DNA from: Pseudomonadota bacterium
GTDB taxonomy: Bacteria; Pseudomonadota; Gammaproteobacteria; Steroidobacterales; Steroidobacteraceae
DNA length: 64,000 nt
Direction of reading: 5' to 3'
Assembly (NCBI GenBank): GCA_016705325.1
Contig: JADIYJ010000003.1
Span: forward strand, 124,001 to 188,000
Positions 34,133 through 43,584 of this stretch are shown here, in pieces; within the stretch, counting starts at the first letter, position 1; every line of letters begins with the position of its first letter. The translations under genes and the position numbers were made by a program. The notes under the pieces were generated by a model. The model was not told the origin of the DNA. It saw nothing but the letters and a program-made list of their open reading frames with translations, and did no database searches.

Positions 34133-35007
34133 GCACCGAATCGCGCGAGCAGCTGGCCGAACCGGACCGGTTCGCCGGGCTCGACGCGCGCTGCGAACGT
34201 GACCGCCGCGCCGGTCAGCACGATCACGGTCGATCCCATATTGAAGCGGGCCAGTTCCTGGCCGCGCCTGAAGCTGCGCCCGACACCGGCCTCGATCATG
34301 CGGACCCTGCCGCCGCGGCCGGGGGGAGGGTTGATCTCGCCGGCGAACACGGTCTCGATGCTGCCGACGAAGAGCGCACCGACCAGCACCAGGCAGAGCG
34401 GGCCGTCCGCGGTGTCAAAATCACAGACGACTCGTTCGTTGCGCGCGAACAGATCGGGGACCGTGCGGGCTGTCGCGGCATTGACGCTGAACAGCTGTCC
34501 CGGCACGTAGCGCGTGGCGCGCAGGACCGCATCGCACGGCATGTGGATGCGATGGTAGTTGTAAGGCGCCAGGTAGAGACACGCAAAACTGCCGCCGTGG
34601 TAGCGCGTTGCGGCGGCTTCGTCCGCCAGCAGGCCTGCGCACGTGTACTGCATGCCCTTGGCCTGCAGCAACGCGCCCGCGTTCGTGCGGCCGAGCTGGT
34701 TCACCGTTCCATCGACCGGCGAAACGAGGGCGTGGGCGTCGGCGGCGATCGGGCGGGCACCCGGTCGCAACTCGCGTGTAAAGAAAGCGTTGAACGATTC
34801 GTAGGTGAACGGGTCGGGCTGCAGTGCCTCGTGCAGGTCGATCTGCGGGTATGCACGCAGCACCGTGCGCAGCACGAGGTTGCGCACGGCCGGCCGGCGG
34901 CTGCGTGCCAGCGCATGCATGCCGCGCGAGAGCAGGTGCTGCGGGAGCGCCCCCTGCAGCAGGGCGAACAGCTGGTCGCTGCCCGAGCGCTCGATCTCAC
35001 CCGTCAT
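34129..35007 (-). CDS. psd: Phosphatidylserine decarboxylase proenzyme
   Basis: A 292-residue membrane-associated enzyme making phosphatidylethanolamine. The self-cleaving motif is GSTV in ARFNMGSTVIV (near residue 255), where the Ser becomes the pyruvoyl group; the charge-relay segments SPVDGTVNQLG and YNYHRIHMP are intact. Start ATG 35007 overlaps the sco stop (ATGA); the frame is open upstream across sco but that part is not homologous. Confidence 0.96.
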   Translation of the reverse strand: MTGEIERSGSDQLFALLQGALPQHLLSRGMHALARSRRPAVRNLVLRTVLRAYPQIDLHEALQPDPFTYESFNAFFTRELRPGARPIAADAHALVSPVDGTVNQLGRTNAGALLQAKGMQYTCAGLLADEAAATRYHGGSFACLYLAPYNYHRIHMPCDAVLRATRYVPGQLFSVNAATARTVPDLFARNERVVCDFDTADGPLCLVLVGALFVGSIETVFAGEINPPPGRGGRVRMIEAGVGRSFRRGQELARFNMGSTVIVLTGAAVTFAARVEPGEPVRFGQLLARFGA

Positions 35008-35648
35008 CGCTGCGATGCCTCGAAGTACTGCACGACCTTGCGGAAATCGCGAGCCAGCACGGTGGCATCGAGCGGCGGCGACGAATAGGCGGCGAGCGCG
35101 CCCGCCGGCGAGACCATGAAGAGTCCCGCGCCGTGGTCCATCGTGTAGCCGCCGCCGGGCAGCGTCACTTTCGCGAACGGAACGGCGAATGCCCTGGCCA
35201 CCTGCCCGGTCGCCGCGAGCGTCCCGGTCGCGCCCAGGAACGTCGGATCGAAGAACGTCACGTACGGCTTGAGAATGGCGGCCGTGTCCCGTTCGGGATC
35301 CACGCTCACCAGCAGTACGCGCGGCTGCTGTTCCGCCGGCAGGTCGGCGAGCTTCTTCTTCATCTGCGCCAGGGTCGCGAGCGTGGTGGGGCACACGTCA
35401 GGGCACTGCGTGAAGCCGAAGAACACGAACGTCCAGCGCTTGCGCAGGAAGTCGCGCGGCAGCGGACGATTGTCCTGGTCGACGAGGTCGAGCGGGGGCA
35501 GTTCGCGCGGCTGCGGCAGGATCGTCGCGTTCTCGGTCGCCGGCACCGGCACCTCTCGCAGCGTGACGAACACGCGAGCGAGTATCAGGCCGAGCGCAAA
35601 CGCTACAATGGCGGCCAGTACGATTCGCAGCGGAGGGCGGTTGGTCAT
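35004..35648 (-). CDS. SCO1/SenC family copper-binding protein
   Basis: A 214-residue membrane-anchored thioredoxin-fold protein that delivers copper to, or reduces, the CuA site of cytochrome oxidase. One N-terminal membrane helix (about 8-27) precedes a periplasmic domain with the copper ligands CPDVC (in FFGFTQCPDVCPTTL) and the His in YTMDHGAG. ATG 35648 is only 26 bp from the divergent prmB start, so their promoters must extend into coding DNA. No oxidase gene is in the window. Confidence 0.94.
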   Translation of the reverse strand: MTNRPPLRIVLAAIVAFALGLILARVFVTLREVPVPATENATILPQPRELPPLDLVDQDNRPLPRDFLRKRWTFVFFGFTQCPDVCPTTLATLAQMKKKLADLPAEQQPRVLLVSVDPERDTAAILKPYVTFFDPTFLGATGTLAATGQVARAFAVPFAKVTLPGGGYTMDHGAGLFMVSPAGALAAYSSPPLDATVLARDFRKVVQYFEASQR

Positions 35649-35674
35649 CGCACCGATTATCCCACAGGACCGCA

Positions 35675-36658
35675 ATGACCATGCCGACGCCGCCGAAGCC
35701 TTTTTCCCGCAAGCCGCCAGTCGCGCCGACCGTTGCGCAGCTGATCCGCTTTGGCGCACGGGAGTTCGACGCCGCCGGGCTCGCCTACGGGCACGGCACC
35801 GCGGACGCGCGGGATGACGCGGCGGCACTCGTCTTCCACGCGCTCGGGCTCGACCACGCCGATCCCGGCACTGCGTATGCGGTCAAGCCGGGGCGGCCGC
35901 AGATCGAGCAGGTGCTCGGCCTGTTCGCCGAGCGCTTGCGCCGCCGGGTACCCGTAGCCTACCTGATGGGGCGGATGTGGTTTGCCGGACTCGAATTCGA
36001 AGTTGACGAGCGCGTGATCGTGCCGCGCTCGCCGTTCGCCGAGCTGATCGCCAGGGGCTTTGCGCCGTGGATCGACCCGGCGCGCGTGCTGCGGATCGTC
36101 GATCTGGGCACCGGCTCGGGTTGCATCGCCATCGCCTGCGCGCTGCGCTTCCCGCAGGCGCGTGTCGATGCCGTGGATCTGTCGCCTGACGCGCTCGACG
36201 TCGCAGCCCGCAACGTGCAGCGTCATGGCGTCGGCGCGCGCCTGCAATTGCACCTGGGCGACACGTTCGCGCCGCTGGGTGAGGGCGCTTACGACCTGAT
36301 CGTGTCGAATCCGCCCTACGTCAGCGATGCGGAGATGGCTGCGCTGCCGCGCGAGTACCTGCACGAGCCGGACATGGCTCTGCGCGCTGGCAGCGACGGG
36401 CTCGACGTCGTGCGTCGAATCCTCCGCGACGCCTATTCGCACCTCGCGCCGGGCGGTGTCCTGGTGGTCGAAGTGGGCGACAGTGAAGGGCGGTTGCAGC
36501 AGGCCTATCCGGGCGTGCCCTTCGTGTGGCTCGAGTTCGAGCACGGCGGCGGGGGAGTCTTCCTGTTGACGAAAGACGACCTCCACAGGCACCGTCTTAA
36601 GCTTTCCGGGGCGGGTCAGGCATGTCGGGCAATACACTCGGAACGCTGTTCACGGTGA
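35675..36658 (+). CDS. prmB: 50S ribosomal protein L3 N5-glutamine methyltransferase
   Basis: A 327-residue SAM-dependent methyltransferase modifying a Gln of ribosomal protein L3. Class I motif I reads IVDLGTGSGCIAIA, and the catalytic NPPY occurs in DLIVSNPPYVSDAEM. PrmB is distinguished from PrmC by PRSPFAELI and the longer N-terminal helical domain. The C-terminus runs 37 bp into aroC. A TACAAT -10 element at 35604-35609 lies inside sco. The prmB-aroC pairing is typical of gammaproteobacteria. Confidence 0.95.
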   Translation: MTMPTPPKPFSRKPPVAPTVAQLIRFGAREFDAAGLAYGHGTADARDDAAALVFHALGLDHADPGTAYAVKPGRPQIEQVLGLFAERLRRRVPVAYLMGRMWFAGLEFEVDERVIVPRSPFAELIARGFAPWIDPARVLRIVDLGTGSGCIAIACALRFPQARVDAVDLSPDALDVAARNVQRHGVGARLQLHLGDTFAPLGEGAYDLIVSNPPYVSDAEMAALPREYLHEPDMALRAGSDGLDVVRRILRDAYSHLAPGGVLVVEVGDSEGRLQQAYPGVPFVWLEFEHGGGGVFLLTKDDLHRHRLKLSGAGQACRAIHSERCSR

Positions 36659-37707
36659 CGACCTTCGGCGAGAGCCACGGTCCGGCGCTCGGCTGCGTCG
36701 TCGACGGCTGTCCGCCCGGACTGCCCCTCACGGAAGAAGACATCCAGCGTGACGTCGAACGTCGCCGCTCGGGCACCTCCCGATACACCAGCCAGCGTCG
36801 TGAACCGGACCGCGTGCGCATCCTGTCGGGCGTGTTCGAGGGCGTCACCACCGGCACACCGATCGGCCTGCTGGTCGAGAACACCGACCAGCGCTCGTAC
36901 GACTACGAAAAGATCAAGGATCGGTTCCGGCCGGGCCACGCCGATTACACGTACCAGCAGAAATACGGCCTGCGCGACTACCGCGGCGGCGGCCGTTCGT
37001 CGGCGCGCGAAACGGTGATGCGCGTGGCCGCCGGCGCAATTGCGCGAAAATTCCTGGCCGCGAAGGGCATCGACATCTTCGGCTACCTGGCGCAGATGGG
37101 CTCGATCAGGCTCGCCATGCTCGATCGCCAGGCCATCGACGCCAACCCGTTCTTCTGTGCCGAGCCCGCGCGCGTGCTGGACCTCGAAGCCATGATCGAC
37201 GCGTTGCGTCGCGATGGCGATTCGATCGGGGCCCGCGTCAATGTCGTGGCCACCGGTGTGCCGCCCGGTCTCGGCGAACCGGTGTTCGACCGGCTCGATG
37301 CCGATCTCGCGCACGCAATGATGAGCATCAATGCCGTCAAGGGCGTGGAAATTGGCGCAGGCTTCGCCAGCGTCGAGCAGCGTGGTTCGCAGCATCGCGA
37401 CGAGATGACGCCGCAGGGTTTCCTGTCGAACGAGGCTGGCGGCACGCTGGGAGGCATCTCGTCGGGCCAGGACGTGCTCGTCAGCATGGCGATCAAACCG
37501 ACCTCGAGCATCGTCAAGCCGGGCCGCTCGATCGACGTGGCGGGGCAACCGGTCGAGATCGTCACCACGGGTCGTCACGACCCCTGCGTCGGCCTCCGGG
37601 CCGTGCCCATCGCCGAGGCGATGCTCGCGCTCGTGCTGGCCGATCACTACCTGCGGCACCGGGCCCAGAATGCCGACGTCCGGCGCTCTACACCGGTGGT
37701 AACCTGA
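36622..37707 (+). CDS. aroC: Chorismate synthase
   Basis: A 361-residue FMN-dependent enzyme converting EPSP to chorismate, last common step of aromatic synthesis. Signatures are GESHGPALGCVVDGCPPGLPL at the N-terminus (split here by sense), RPGHADYTYQQKYGLRDYRGGGRSSARET and GRHDPCVGLRAVPIAEAM. ATG 36622 lies within the end of prmB. Confidence 0.98.
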   Translation: MSGNTLGTLFTVTTFGESHGPALGCVVDGCPPGLPLTEEDIQRDVERRRSGTSRYTSQRREPDRVRILSGVFEGVTTGTPIGLLVENTDQRSYDYEKIKDRFRPGHADYTYQQKYGLRDYRGGGRSSARETVMRVAAGAIARKFLAAKGIDIFGYLAQMGSIRLAMLDRQAIDANPFFCAEPARVLDLEAMIDALRRDGDSIGARVNVVATGVPPGLGEPVFDRLDADLAHAMMSINAVKGVEIGAGFASVEQRGSQHRDEMTPQGFLSNEAGGTLGGISSGQDVLVSMAIKPTSSIVKPGRSIDVAGQPVEIVTTGRHDPCVGLRAVPIAEAMLALVLADHYLRHRAQNADVRRSTPVVT

Positions 37708-37751
37708 GCCGATGGGGCGCCGGCTGGGCACCCGGCGGAACTGTGGAGCAT

Positions 37752-37769
37752 GTCCGGCAATTGCCGGAC
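37752..37769. promoter_or_regulatory. Perfect 18-bp palindrome between aroC and fimV
   Basis: GTCCGGCAATTGCCGGAC reads identically on both strands. It starts 44 bp after aroC and has no T-tract, so it is more likely a protein-binding site or a weak hairpin than an intrinsic terminator. No match to a known regulator consensus was recognised. Confidence 0.5.
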
Positions 37770-37925
37770 CAAAGGGCTACAAAGGCGCCTGCAGCCGCGG
37801 TCTTGTTGGGTGCGGGCATGGCCGTGGGATATAGTTATGTTTAATAGGTTTTCGATCCGCGAACTCAACGGACCCGTGGCGTACCGCTGCGACCGAGCCA
37901 CGATTCGCAATCGGTGGGAGACTCG

Positions 37926-40583
37926 ATGAAGACTGCTGTACGCCGCGTCCTGCTCATGAGCGCGTTGCTGGCCCCGGGCGCCCTTTACGCGCTCGGCCTG
38001 GGCGAAATCAAGCTGAAATCAGCGTTGAACCAGCCCTTCGACGCTGAAATCGAACTGGTCTCGGCAACCCAGGAGGACCTCGGCGCGCTGCGTGCCGCAC
38101 TGGCCTCCAGTGACACCTTCGTTCGCTACGGTCTCGACCGACCGGCGTATCTGGCCGACTTCAACTTCCGGGTGGCCAAGGGCGCCGACGGCGGGGACGT
38201 CCTGCGCGTCACCTCGCCCCGGCCGGTCACCGAACCCTTCGTGACGCTACTGGTGGAGGCCAACTGGCCGCGCGGCCGGTTGCTCCGCGAATACACCGTG
38301 CTGCTCGACCCACCGGTCTACGCGCCGGGTCCGGCAGCCAGTGAGCCCGTAGCGGTGGCCCCCCGCGTCAGTTCGGGTGGCGCCTCCAGCACGCGTTCGG
38401 CGGCTCCAGTCGCCGACGCGACGAGCGAAGCCGTTCGCTCCCCCGGCCCTGCGAGTTCAACCGTGCCTGCGGCGGCCCCGGCCATCGAGCCGGGCAGCAC
38501 CTACCGGGTGCGCAACCACGACACGCTGTGGGAAATCGCCAGTGCCGCGAACCCGGGCCCGCGCGCGAACATCAATCGGGCGATGGTTGCAATCTTCCAG
38601 AACAATCCGCAGGCGTTTGACGGCAACATCAACGTCCTGCGCTCCGGCAGCCTGCTGCGCATTCCCGACGCGAGCCAGATCAGCTCCGTGTCAGCGAGCG
38701 AGGCGTCGGCCGAGGTGGCACGGCAGTACGATGCCTGGCGTAGCGGCACAGGCACCGCCGCTGCGAGCGAAGCGGGCAGGCTCCGCCTCGTCACGCCGGA
38801 GCAGGGAACGGCAGCGCCGTCGACGGCGACGTCCACCGCATCTGCGGCTGCGACACCCCCCGCGCCGGCCGGAACACCGGCGGTCGCGGCGTCACGCGAC
38901 CTCGAGACGCGTGTCAAGCAACTCGAGAACGAACTCGCGGAAGCGCGGCGCCTGCTCGAAGTGCGCAACGCCGAACTTGCGACCCTGCAGGGCGGTGCAC
39001 CGGTGCCCGCGGGCGAGGCAGTTGAGCCCGGCACCACTCCGACCGAACCGGGTGCAACCCCTGCCGGAGCTGCGCCCGAGACCGCTGCCACCGCCGAGCC
39101 GGCGGCGGCCGAGAAGCCGAAGAAGCCGAAGAAGACGGTCGTTGAGCCACCGCAACCGAGTCTGCTCGAGCGCGTCACCGAGTACTGGTGGGTGCTGCTC
39201 GGCCTGCTGGCCGCGGGTCTTGGCGCCTGGTTGATCCAGCGCCTGCGGCGCGAACGCGGCAGTGCCGAGGAATCACTCGAAGAGGCACTCGGGTCGCGCG
39301 ACACTCGCGGCTCGGGACCGAGGTACGCGCCGCGTTCCCGCGACACGGACATCCTCGTCGAAGAACGGGGCGGCATCGACACCATGGGTCGCGGCGCGGC
39401 TGTCGCAGCGACTGCCGCCGCCGCCGCGTCAACAGCGCGCCCACCGGAGCCGATCCGCAAGGTCGTCACGGTCGAGGACACGTTGTCGGGTGACGGCCCG
39501 GCGAGCATGGAATCGGGCGATCCGCTGGCCGAGGCCGACTTCCACATGGCGTATGGCTTGTACGACCAGGCGGCGGACCTCGTGCAGCTGGCGATGAAGC
39601 GTGAGCCGCAGCGCCGCGACCTCAAGCTGAAGCTGCTCGAGATTTTTTTCGTCTGGGGCAACAAGGAGCGGTTCCTCGACCTGGCCCGCGACCTCGGCAC
39701 GACACGTGCGGATGCGCCGGCCGGTGAGTGGGACAAGGTCCTGATCATGGGCAAGCAGATTGCACCGGGAGATGCGCTGTTTGCGGCCAGCCCGAGTTCC
39801 TCGGCGTCCGATTCGCTCGACATGGAACTGCACGGATCGACGGGCACGCTCGACCTGACGATTCCGGCCGGCGATTCGGCGCGTCCCGACATCGACCTGT
39901 CCGAGTCGGAGACGGAGATCGCGCCGATCGACCGTTCGGGCATCGATTTCATGCTCGACGAACCGGCCCGTGCCAAAGACGATACCGGTGTGCTGCCGAC
40001 GATCGAAATGCCGCGCATCAGCAGCGCCGCCGACACGACCGGCGATACGCAAGAGGTCACGATCGATCGACTCGGCCTCGATCTCGATACGCTGCGTGAC
40101 CTCGAGTCGCTCGACGCCGACGAGGCGAGTGCCGCGCGCAAGCGTGCCAGCAGCGACACCGTCGAAACGGCGATGGTCGGCGGCGGCAAGGAGGTATTCG
40201 AGGACGACAATACCGACCTGCTCAATTCAACCGCGCTGATGCGCATGGTCGACGATACGGCGATGCTGCCGGGCGACGAATCGCTCGAGAGCATCGTCGA
40301 CCTGTCCGGGGCGACTGGGGAGCTGCCTGCGCTCGACGCGACGGGCGAAATGCCCGTGCTCGACTCGACGGCGTCAACCGCGATCCTGGCAGGCAACGTC
40401 GATTACGACCTGGGCGGCGAGCCGGCGACGATGAGCGAAGTCGGCACCAAGCTCGACCTCGCGCGCGCGTACATGGACATGGGTGATCCGGAAGGCGCCC
40501 GCAGCATCCTCGACGAGGTGTTGCAGGAAGGCAGTTCGACCCAACGCCAGGAAGCAGAGCGGCTGATCGCCAGCCTGCCCTGA
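37926..40583 (+). CDS. fimV: FimV/HubP-family polar peptidoglycan-binding protein
   Basis: An 885-residue inner-membrane protein required for type IV pilus function and polar organisation. It has a signal peptide (1-23, cleaved after LYA), the FimV N-terminal domain (LGEIKLKSALNQPFDAEIEL), a LysM-like segment (about 190-245), a predicted coiled coil (about 330-350), one transmembrane helix (WWVLLGLLAAGLGAWLIQRL, about 417-436) and a very acidic cytoplasmic part. The conserved FimV C-terminal domain (KLDLARAYMDMGDPEGARSIL) ends the protein. ATG 37926 has GGGAG upstream; a GTG at 37914 is in frame. It heads the truA-accD-folC-dedD-cvpA-purF group. Confidence 0.93.
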   Translation: MKTAVRRVLLMSALLAPGALYALGLGEIKLKSALNQPFDAEIELVSATQEDLGALRAALASSDTFVRYGLDRPAYLADFNFRVAKGADGGDVLRVTSPRPVTEPFVTLLVEANWPRGRLLREYTVLLDPPVYAPGPAASEPVAVAPRVSSGGASSTRSAAPVADATSEAVRSPGPASSTVPAAAPAIEPGSTYRVRNHDTLWEIASAANPGPRANINRAMVAIFQNNPQAFDGNINVLRSGSLLRIPDASQISSVSASEASAEVARQYDAWRSGTGTAAASEAGRLRLVTPEQGTAAPSTATSTASAAATPPAPAGTPAVAASRDLETRVKQLENELAEARRLLEVRNAELATLQGGAPVPAGEAVEPGTTPTEPGATPAGAAPETAATAEPAAAEKPKKPKKTVVEPPQPSLLERVTEYWWVLLGLLAAGLGAWLIQRLRRERGSAEESLEEALGSRDTRGSGPRYAPRSRDTDILVEERGGIDTMGRGAAVAATAAAAASTARPPEPIRKVVTVEDTLSGDGPASMESGDPLAEADFHMAYGLYDQAADLVQLAMKREPQRRDLKLKLLEIFFVWGNKERFLDLARDLGTTRADAPAGEWDKVLIMGKQIAPGDALFAASPSSSASDSLDMELHGSTGTLDLTIPAGDSARPDIDLSESETEIAPIDRSGIDFMLDEPARAKDDTGVLPTIEMPRISSAADTTGDTQEVTIDRLGLDLDTLRDLESLDADEASAARKRASSDTVETAMVGGGKEVFEDDNTDLLNSTALMRMVDDTAMLPGDESLESIVDLSGATGELPALDATGEMPVLDSTASTAILAGNVDYDLGGEPATMSEVGTKLDLARAYMDMGDPEGARSILDEVLQEGSSTQRQEAERLIASLP

Positions 40584-40594
40584 CGGGCAGGCTC

Positions 40595-41389
40595 GTGCCG
40601 CGTCTCGCGCTCGGCATCGAGTACGACGGCTCCGCGTTCGCCGGCTGGCAGTTCCAGTCGCACGCGCGCAGCGTGCAGGGCGACCTGCAGCACGCGCTGG
40701 CGCAGGTCGCCGACCAGCCCGTCGAACTGGTCGCGGCCGGTCGCACCGACGCCGGCGTGCATGCGCTCGAGATGGTGGCGCACTTCGACACGACGGCAGA
40801 GCGGCCGCTGCACGCATGGACGCTCGGCGCGAATGCCAACGTCGCTGCGGAAATCTCCGTGCTCTGGGCCCACCTTGCAGCGGACGATTTTCATGCGCGC
40901 CATCACGCAACGGCGCGGCGTTACCACTACCGCATACTCAACCGGCGCATGCGCCCGGCGCTGGAGCGTCAGCGCGTCTGCTGGATCCGGCACGAACTTG
41001 ATGCCGCACGCATGCACGAAGCGGGGCAGGTGCTGGTGGGGTGCCACGACTTTTCCGCCTTCCGTGCGTCTGAATGCCAGTCGCCGAGTCCGGTGCGCGA
41101 GCTCATGGAGCTGTCGGTCGAACGCGACGGTCCTTACGTCGACCTGCGGGTGCGTGCCAATGCCTTCCTGCATCACATGGTGCGCAACATCGCGGGCAGC
41201 CTGATCCTGGTCGGCCGCGGCGAACGCACGGCCGAATGGTTGTCGGCAGTCCTGCGGGGACGCGACCGTCGCGAGGCCGGGCCCACGGCGCCGCCGGATG
41301 GCCTGTACTTCGTCGGCGCCGACTACCCCGTCGGATTCGGACTGCCTTCGGGTAAACTGCGCCGTCCGCCCACGGGAGCCGCGCCGTGA
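40595..41389 (+). CDS. truA: tRNA pseudouridine(38-40) synthase TruA
   Basis: A 264-residue pseudouridine synthase acting on tRNA positions 38-40. The catalytic Asp is in AAGRTDAGVHALEM and the family blocks YDGSAFAGWQFQ, FHARHHATARRYHYRI and FLHHMVRNIAGSL are intact. Start GTG 40595 fits the family N-terminus. It overlaps accD by 4 bp. The trpF-trpB-trpA genes often found between truA and accD are absent here. Confidence 0.97.
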   Translation: MPRLALGIEYDGSAFAGWQFQSHARSVQGDLQHALAQVADQPVELVAAGRTDAGVHALEMVAHFDTTAERPLHAWTLGANANVAAEISVLWAHLAADDFHARHHATARRYHYRILNRRMRPALERQRVCWIRHELDAARMHEAGQVLVGCHDFSAFRASECQSPSPVRELMELSVERDGPYVDLRVRANAFLHHMVRNIAGSLILVGRGERTAEWLSAVLRGRDRREAGPTAPPDGLYFVGADYPVGFGLPSGKLRRPPTGAAP

Positions 41390-42273
41390 CCTGGTTTGAA
41401 AAGATCATCCCCTCGCGCATCAAGACGGAGCGCCGCTCGCGATCCGTCCCCGAAGGCCTGTGGATCAAGTGCCCGGCGTGCGACGCCGTGCTCTACCGCG
41501 CCGAACTGGAGCGCAACCTGCAGGTGTGCCCGAAGTGCAGTCACCACATGCGCATCGAGGGGCGCGACCGGCTCATGGGTTTCCTCGACGAGGGCACGGG
41601 ACGTGAACTCGCGGACGAGGTCGAACCCGAGGATCCGCTCAAGTTCCGCGACAGCAAGAAGTACCGCGACCGCCTGACCGTCGCGCAGAAAACGGTGGGC
41701 GAGAAGGACGCGATGATCGTGATGGCCGGCGCGCTGCAGGCCATCGATGTCGTTGCCTGTGCGTTCGAGTTCCGCTTCCTTGGTGGTTCGATGGGTTCGG
41801 TCGTCGGCGAGCGCTTCACGCGCGGCGCTGAACACTGCCTCGCCAACGGCCTGCCGCTGATCTGCTTCTCGTCGAGCGGCGGCGCGCGCATGCAGGAAGG
41901 ACTGCTGTCGCTGCTGCAGATGAGCAAGACTAGCGCGGTGTTGTCGCGCATGGCGCAGGCGAAGCTGCCGTACATTTCGGTGCTGACCGACCCGACCACG
42001 GGCGGCGTGTCGGCGAGCCTCGCGATGCTCGGTGACCTCAACATCGCCGAGCCGCGCGCGCTGATCGGGTTTGCCGGTCCCCGCGTGATCGAACAGACGG
42101 TGCGCGAGACGCTGCCGGAGGGCTTCCAGCGCAGCGAGTTCCTGCTCGATCACGGCGCGATCGACCTCATCGTCGACCGTCGCGACCTGCGGGACCGTGT
42201 CGCGACGGTGCTCGCGATGATGCTCGGCCGACCGCCGCTCGTGCGCGCGGACGAAACAAGCCCGTCGTCCTGA
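41386..42273 (+). CDS. accD: Acetyl-CoA carboxylase carboxyltransferase subunit beta
   Basis: A 295-residue zinc-containing beta subunit of carboxyltransferase, transferring the carboxyl group from biotin to acetyl-CoA. The N-terminal four-Cys zinc ribbon is CPACDAVLYRAELERNLQVCPKC (two CxxC pairs); the crotonase-type core has SSSGGARMQEGLLSL and TDPTTGGVSAS. The GTG start at 41386 overlaps the truA stop. Confidence 0.98.
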   Translation: MTWFEKIIPSRIKTERRSRSVPEGLWIKCPACDAVLYRAELERNLQVCPKCSHHMRIEGRDRLMGFLDEGTGRELADEVEPEDPLKFRDSKKYRDRLTVAQKTVGEKDAMIVMAGALQAIDVVACAFEFRFLGGSMGSVVGERFTRGAEHCLANGLPLICFSSSGGARMQEGLLSLLQMSKTSAVLSRMAQAKLPYISVLTDPTTGGVSASLAMLGDLNIAEPRALIGFAGPRVIEQTVRETLPEGFQRSEFLLDHGAIDLIVDRRDLRDRVATVLAMMLGRPPLVRADETSPSS

Positions 42274-42284
42274 CCGGCTCCGCG

Positions 42285-43574
42285 ATGCCGGCCGGTCCAC
42301 GATTCGAGCGTCTCGACGACTGGCTCGACTGGCAGCAGCAACTCCATCCGGCGACGATCGACCTTGGCCTGCGGCGGATCTCCAGCGTCCTGGCTCGCGC
42401 CGGCGGGAACAGGCCCCGCGCGCCCGTCATCACCGTGGGCGGCACCAACGGCAAAGGTTCCTGCGTCGCGTTGCTCGATGCGGTGCTGCGTGCAAACGGC
42501 TATCGCGTCGCAAGCTTCACCTCGCCGCACCTGGTCGAGTATCGCGAGCGCATCCGTATCGACGGCGCCATGGTGTCCGAGGCCTCGCTCATCGCGGCCT
42601 TCGAGCGCACGGCCGACGCACTCGCACCCGACTCGCTCACGTTCTTCGAATTCAACACGCTCGCCGCACTGCTGATCTTCGAGACGGCGGCGCCCGACGT
42701 GATCCTGCTCGAGGTCGGTCTCGGCGGCCGGCTCGACTCCGTCAACGTCGTCGATGCGGACGTGGCCGTCGTGGTCTCGATCGGTCTCGATCACATGGAT
42801 TGGCTGGGTCCTGACCTGGAATCCATCGGGCGCGAGAAGGCCGGCATTTTCCGCGCAGGGCGTCCGGCCGTGTTCGGCACGCCCGAGCCGCCGCAGTCCG
42901 TGCATGAACGCGCGCACGAACTCGGCGCGCGGCTGCTGGTGCGAGGCACTGATTTCGACGGCCGTGCAGTCGGCGCGGCCGGCTGGGACTTCACCATCGG
43001 CGATCGAGTCGAGCTGGCCGCGCTGCCGTTGCCATCGTTGCCGGGGCCGATCCAGGTCGCGAACGCTGCGACGGCGCTGATGGCGCTCCACCAGCTGCGG
43101 GATCGTTTGCCGCTGTCCCGCAGAGCGATCGTCCAGGGCCTGCAATCCGCGCTGCTGCCTGGACGTTTCCAGCGCGTGGCGGATGCGCGCAGCTTCGAGT
43201 GGGTGCTCGATGTGGCTCACAACCCGGCTGCAGCGACGACGCTGGCTGCCAACCTGCGGGCGCTGCCGGTAACGGGCCGCACGCTCGCCGTTTGCGGCAT
43301 GCTTGGCGACAAGGACGTGCCCGGCGTCATCGGTACCCTGCGCGACTCAATCGATCAGTGGTTCGCGGCCACACCGCAAGGCCCGCGGGCGATCGACGCC
43401 GCCGAACTCGGGCGCAGGGCTCGCGACGCAGGCGTGCAGATGCAGCCGGCCGGCACCGTGCCCGAGGCGATGCGACGCGCTGCCGAGGTTGCGCGGGCGG
43501 GTGATCGTATCGTCGTGTTCGGTTCCTTCCACGTCGTCGGTCCGGCGCTCGCGGCTTTACGCGTTCCCCTATAA
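42285..43574 (+). CDS. folC: Dihydrofolate synthase / folylpolyglutamate synthase
   Basis: A 429-residue Mur-ligase-like ATP enzyme adding glutamate to dihydropteroate and folates. Motifs are the P-loop GGTNGKGSCVAL, SFTSPHLVEYRERI, LEVGLGGRLDSVNVV and the C-terminal LDVAHNPAAATTLAANL. ATG 42285 is 11 bp after accD, a conserved accD-folC pair. Confidence 0.97.
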   Translation: MPAGPRFERLDDWLDWQQQLHPATIDLGLRRISSVLARAGGNRPRAPVITVGGTNGKGSCVALLDAVLRANGYRVASFTSPHLVEYRERIRIDGAMVSEASLIAAFERTADALAPDSLTFFEFNTLAALLIFETAAPDVILLEVGLGGRLDSVNVVDADVAVVVSIGLDHMDWLGPDLESIGREKAGIFRAGRPAVFGTPEPPQSVHERAHELGARLLVRGTDFDGRAVGAAGWDFTIGDRVELAALPLPSLPGPIQVANAATALMALHQLRDRLPLSRRAIVQGLQSALLPGRFQRVADARSFEWVLDVAHNPAAATTLAANLRALPVTGRTLAVCGMLGDKDVPGVIGTLRDSIDQWFAATPQGPRAIDAAELGRRARDAGVQMQPAGTVPEAMRRAAEVARAGDRIVVFGSFHVVGPALAALRVPL

Positions 43575-43584
43575 TCCCGACCCG

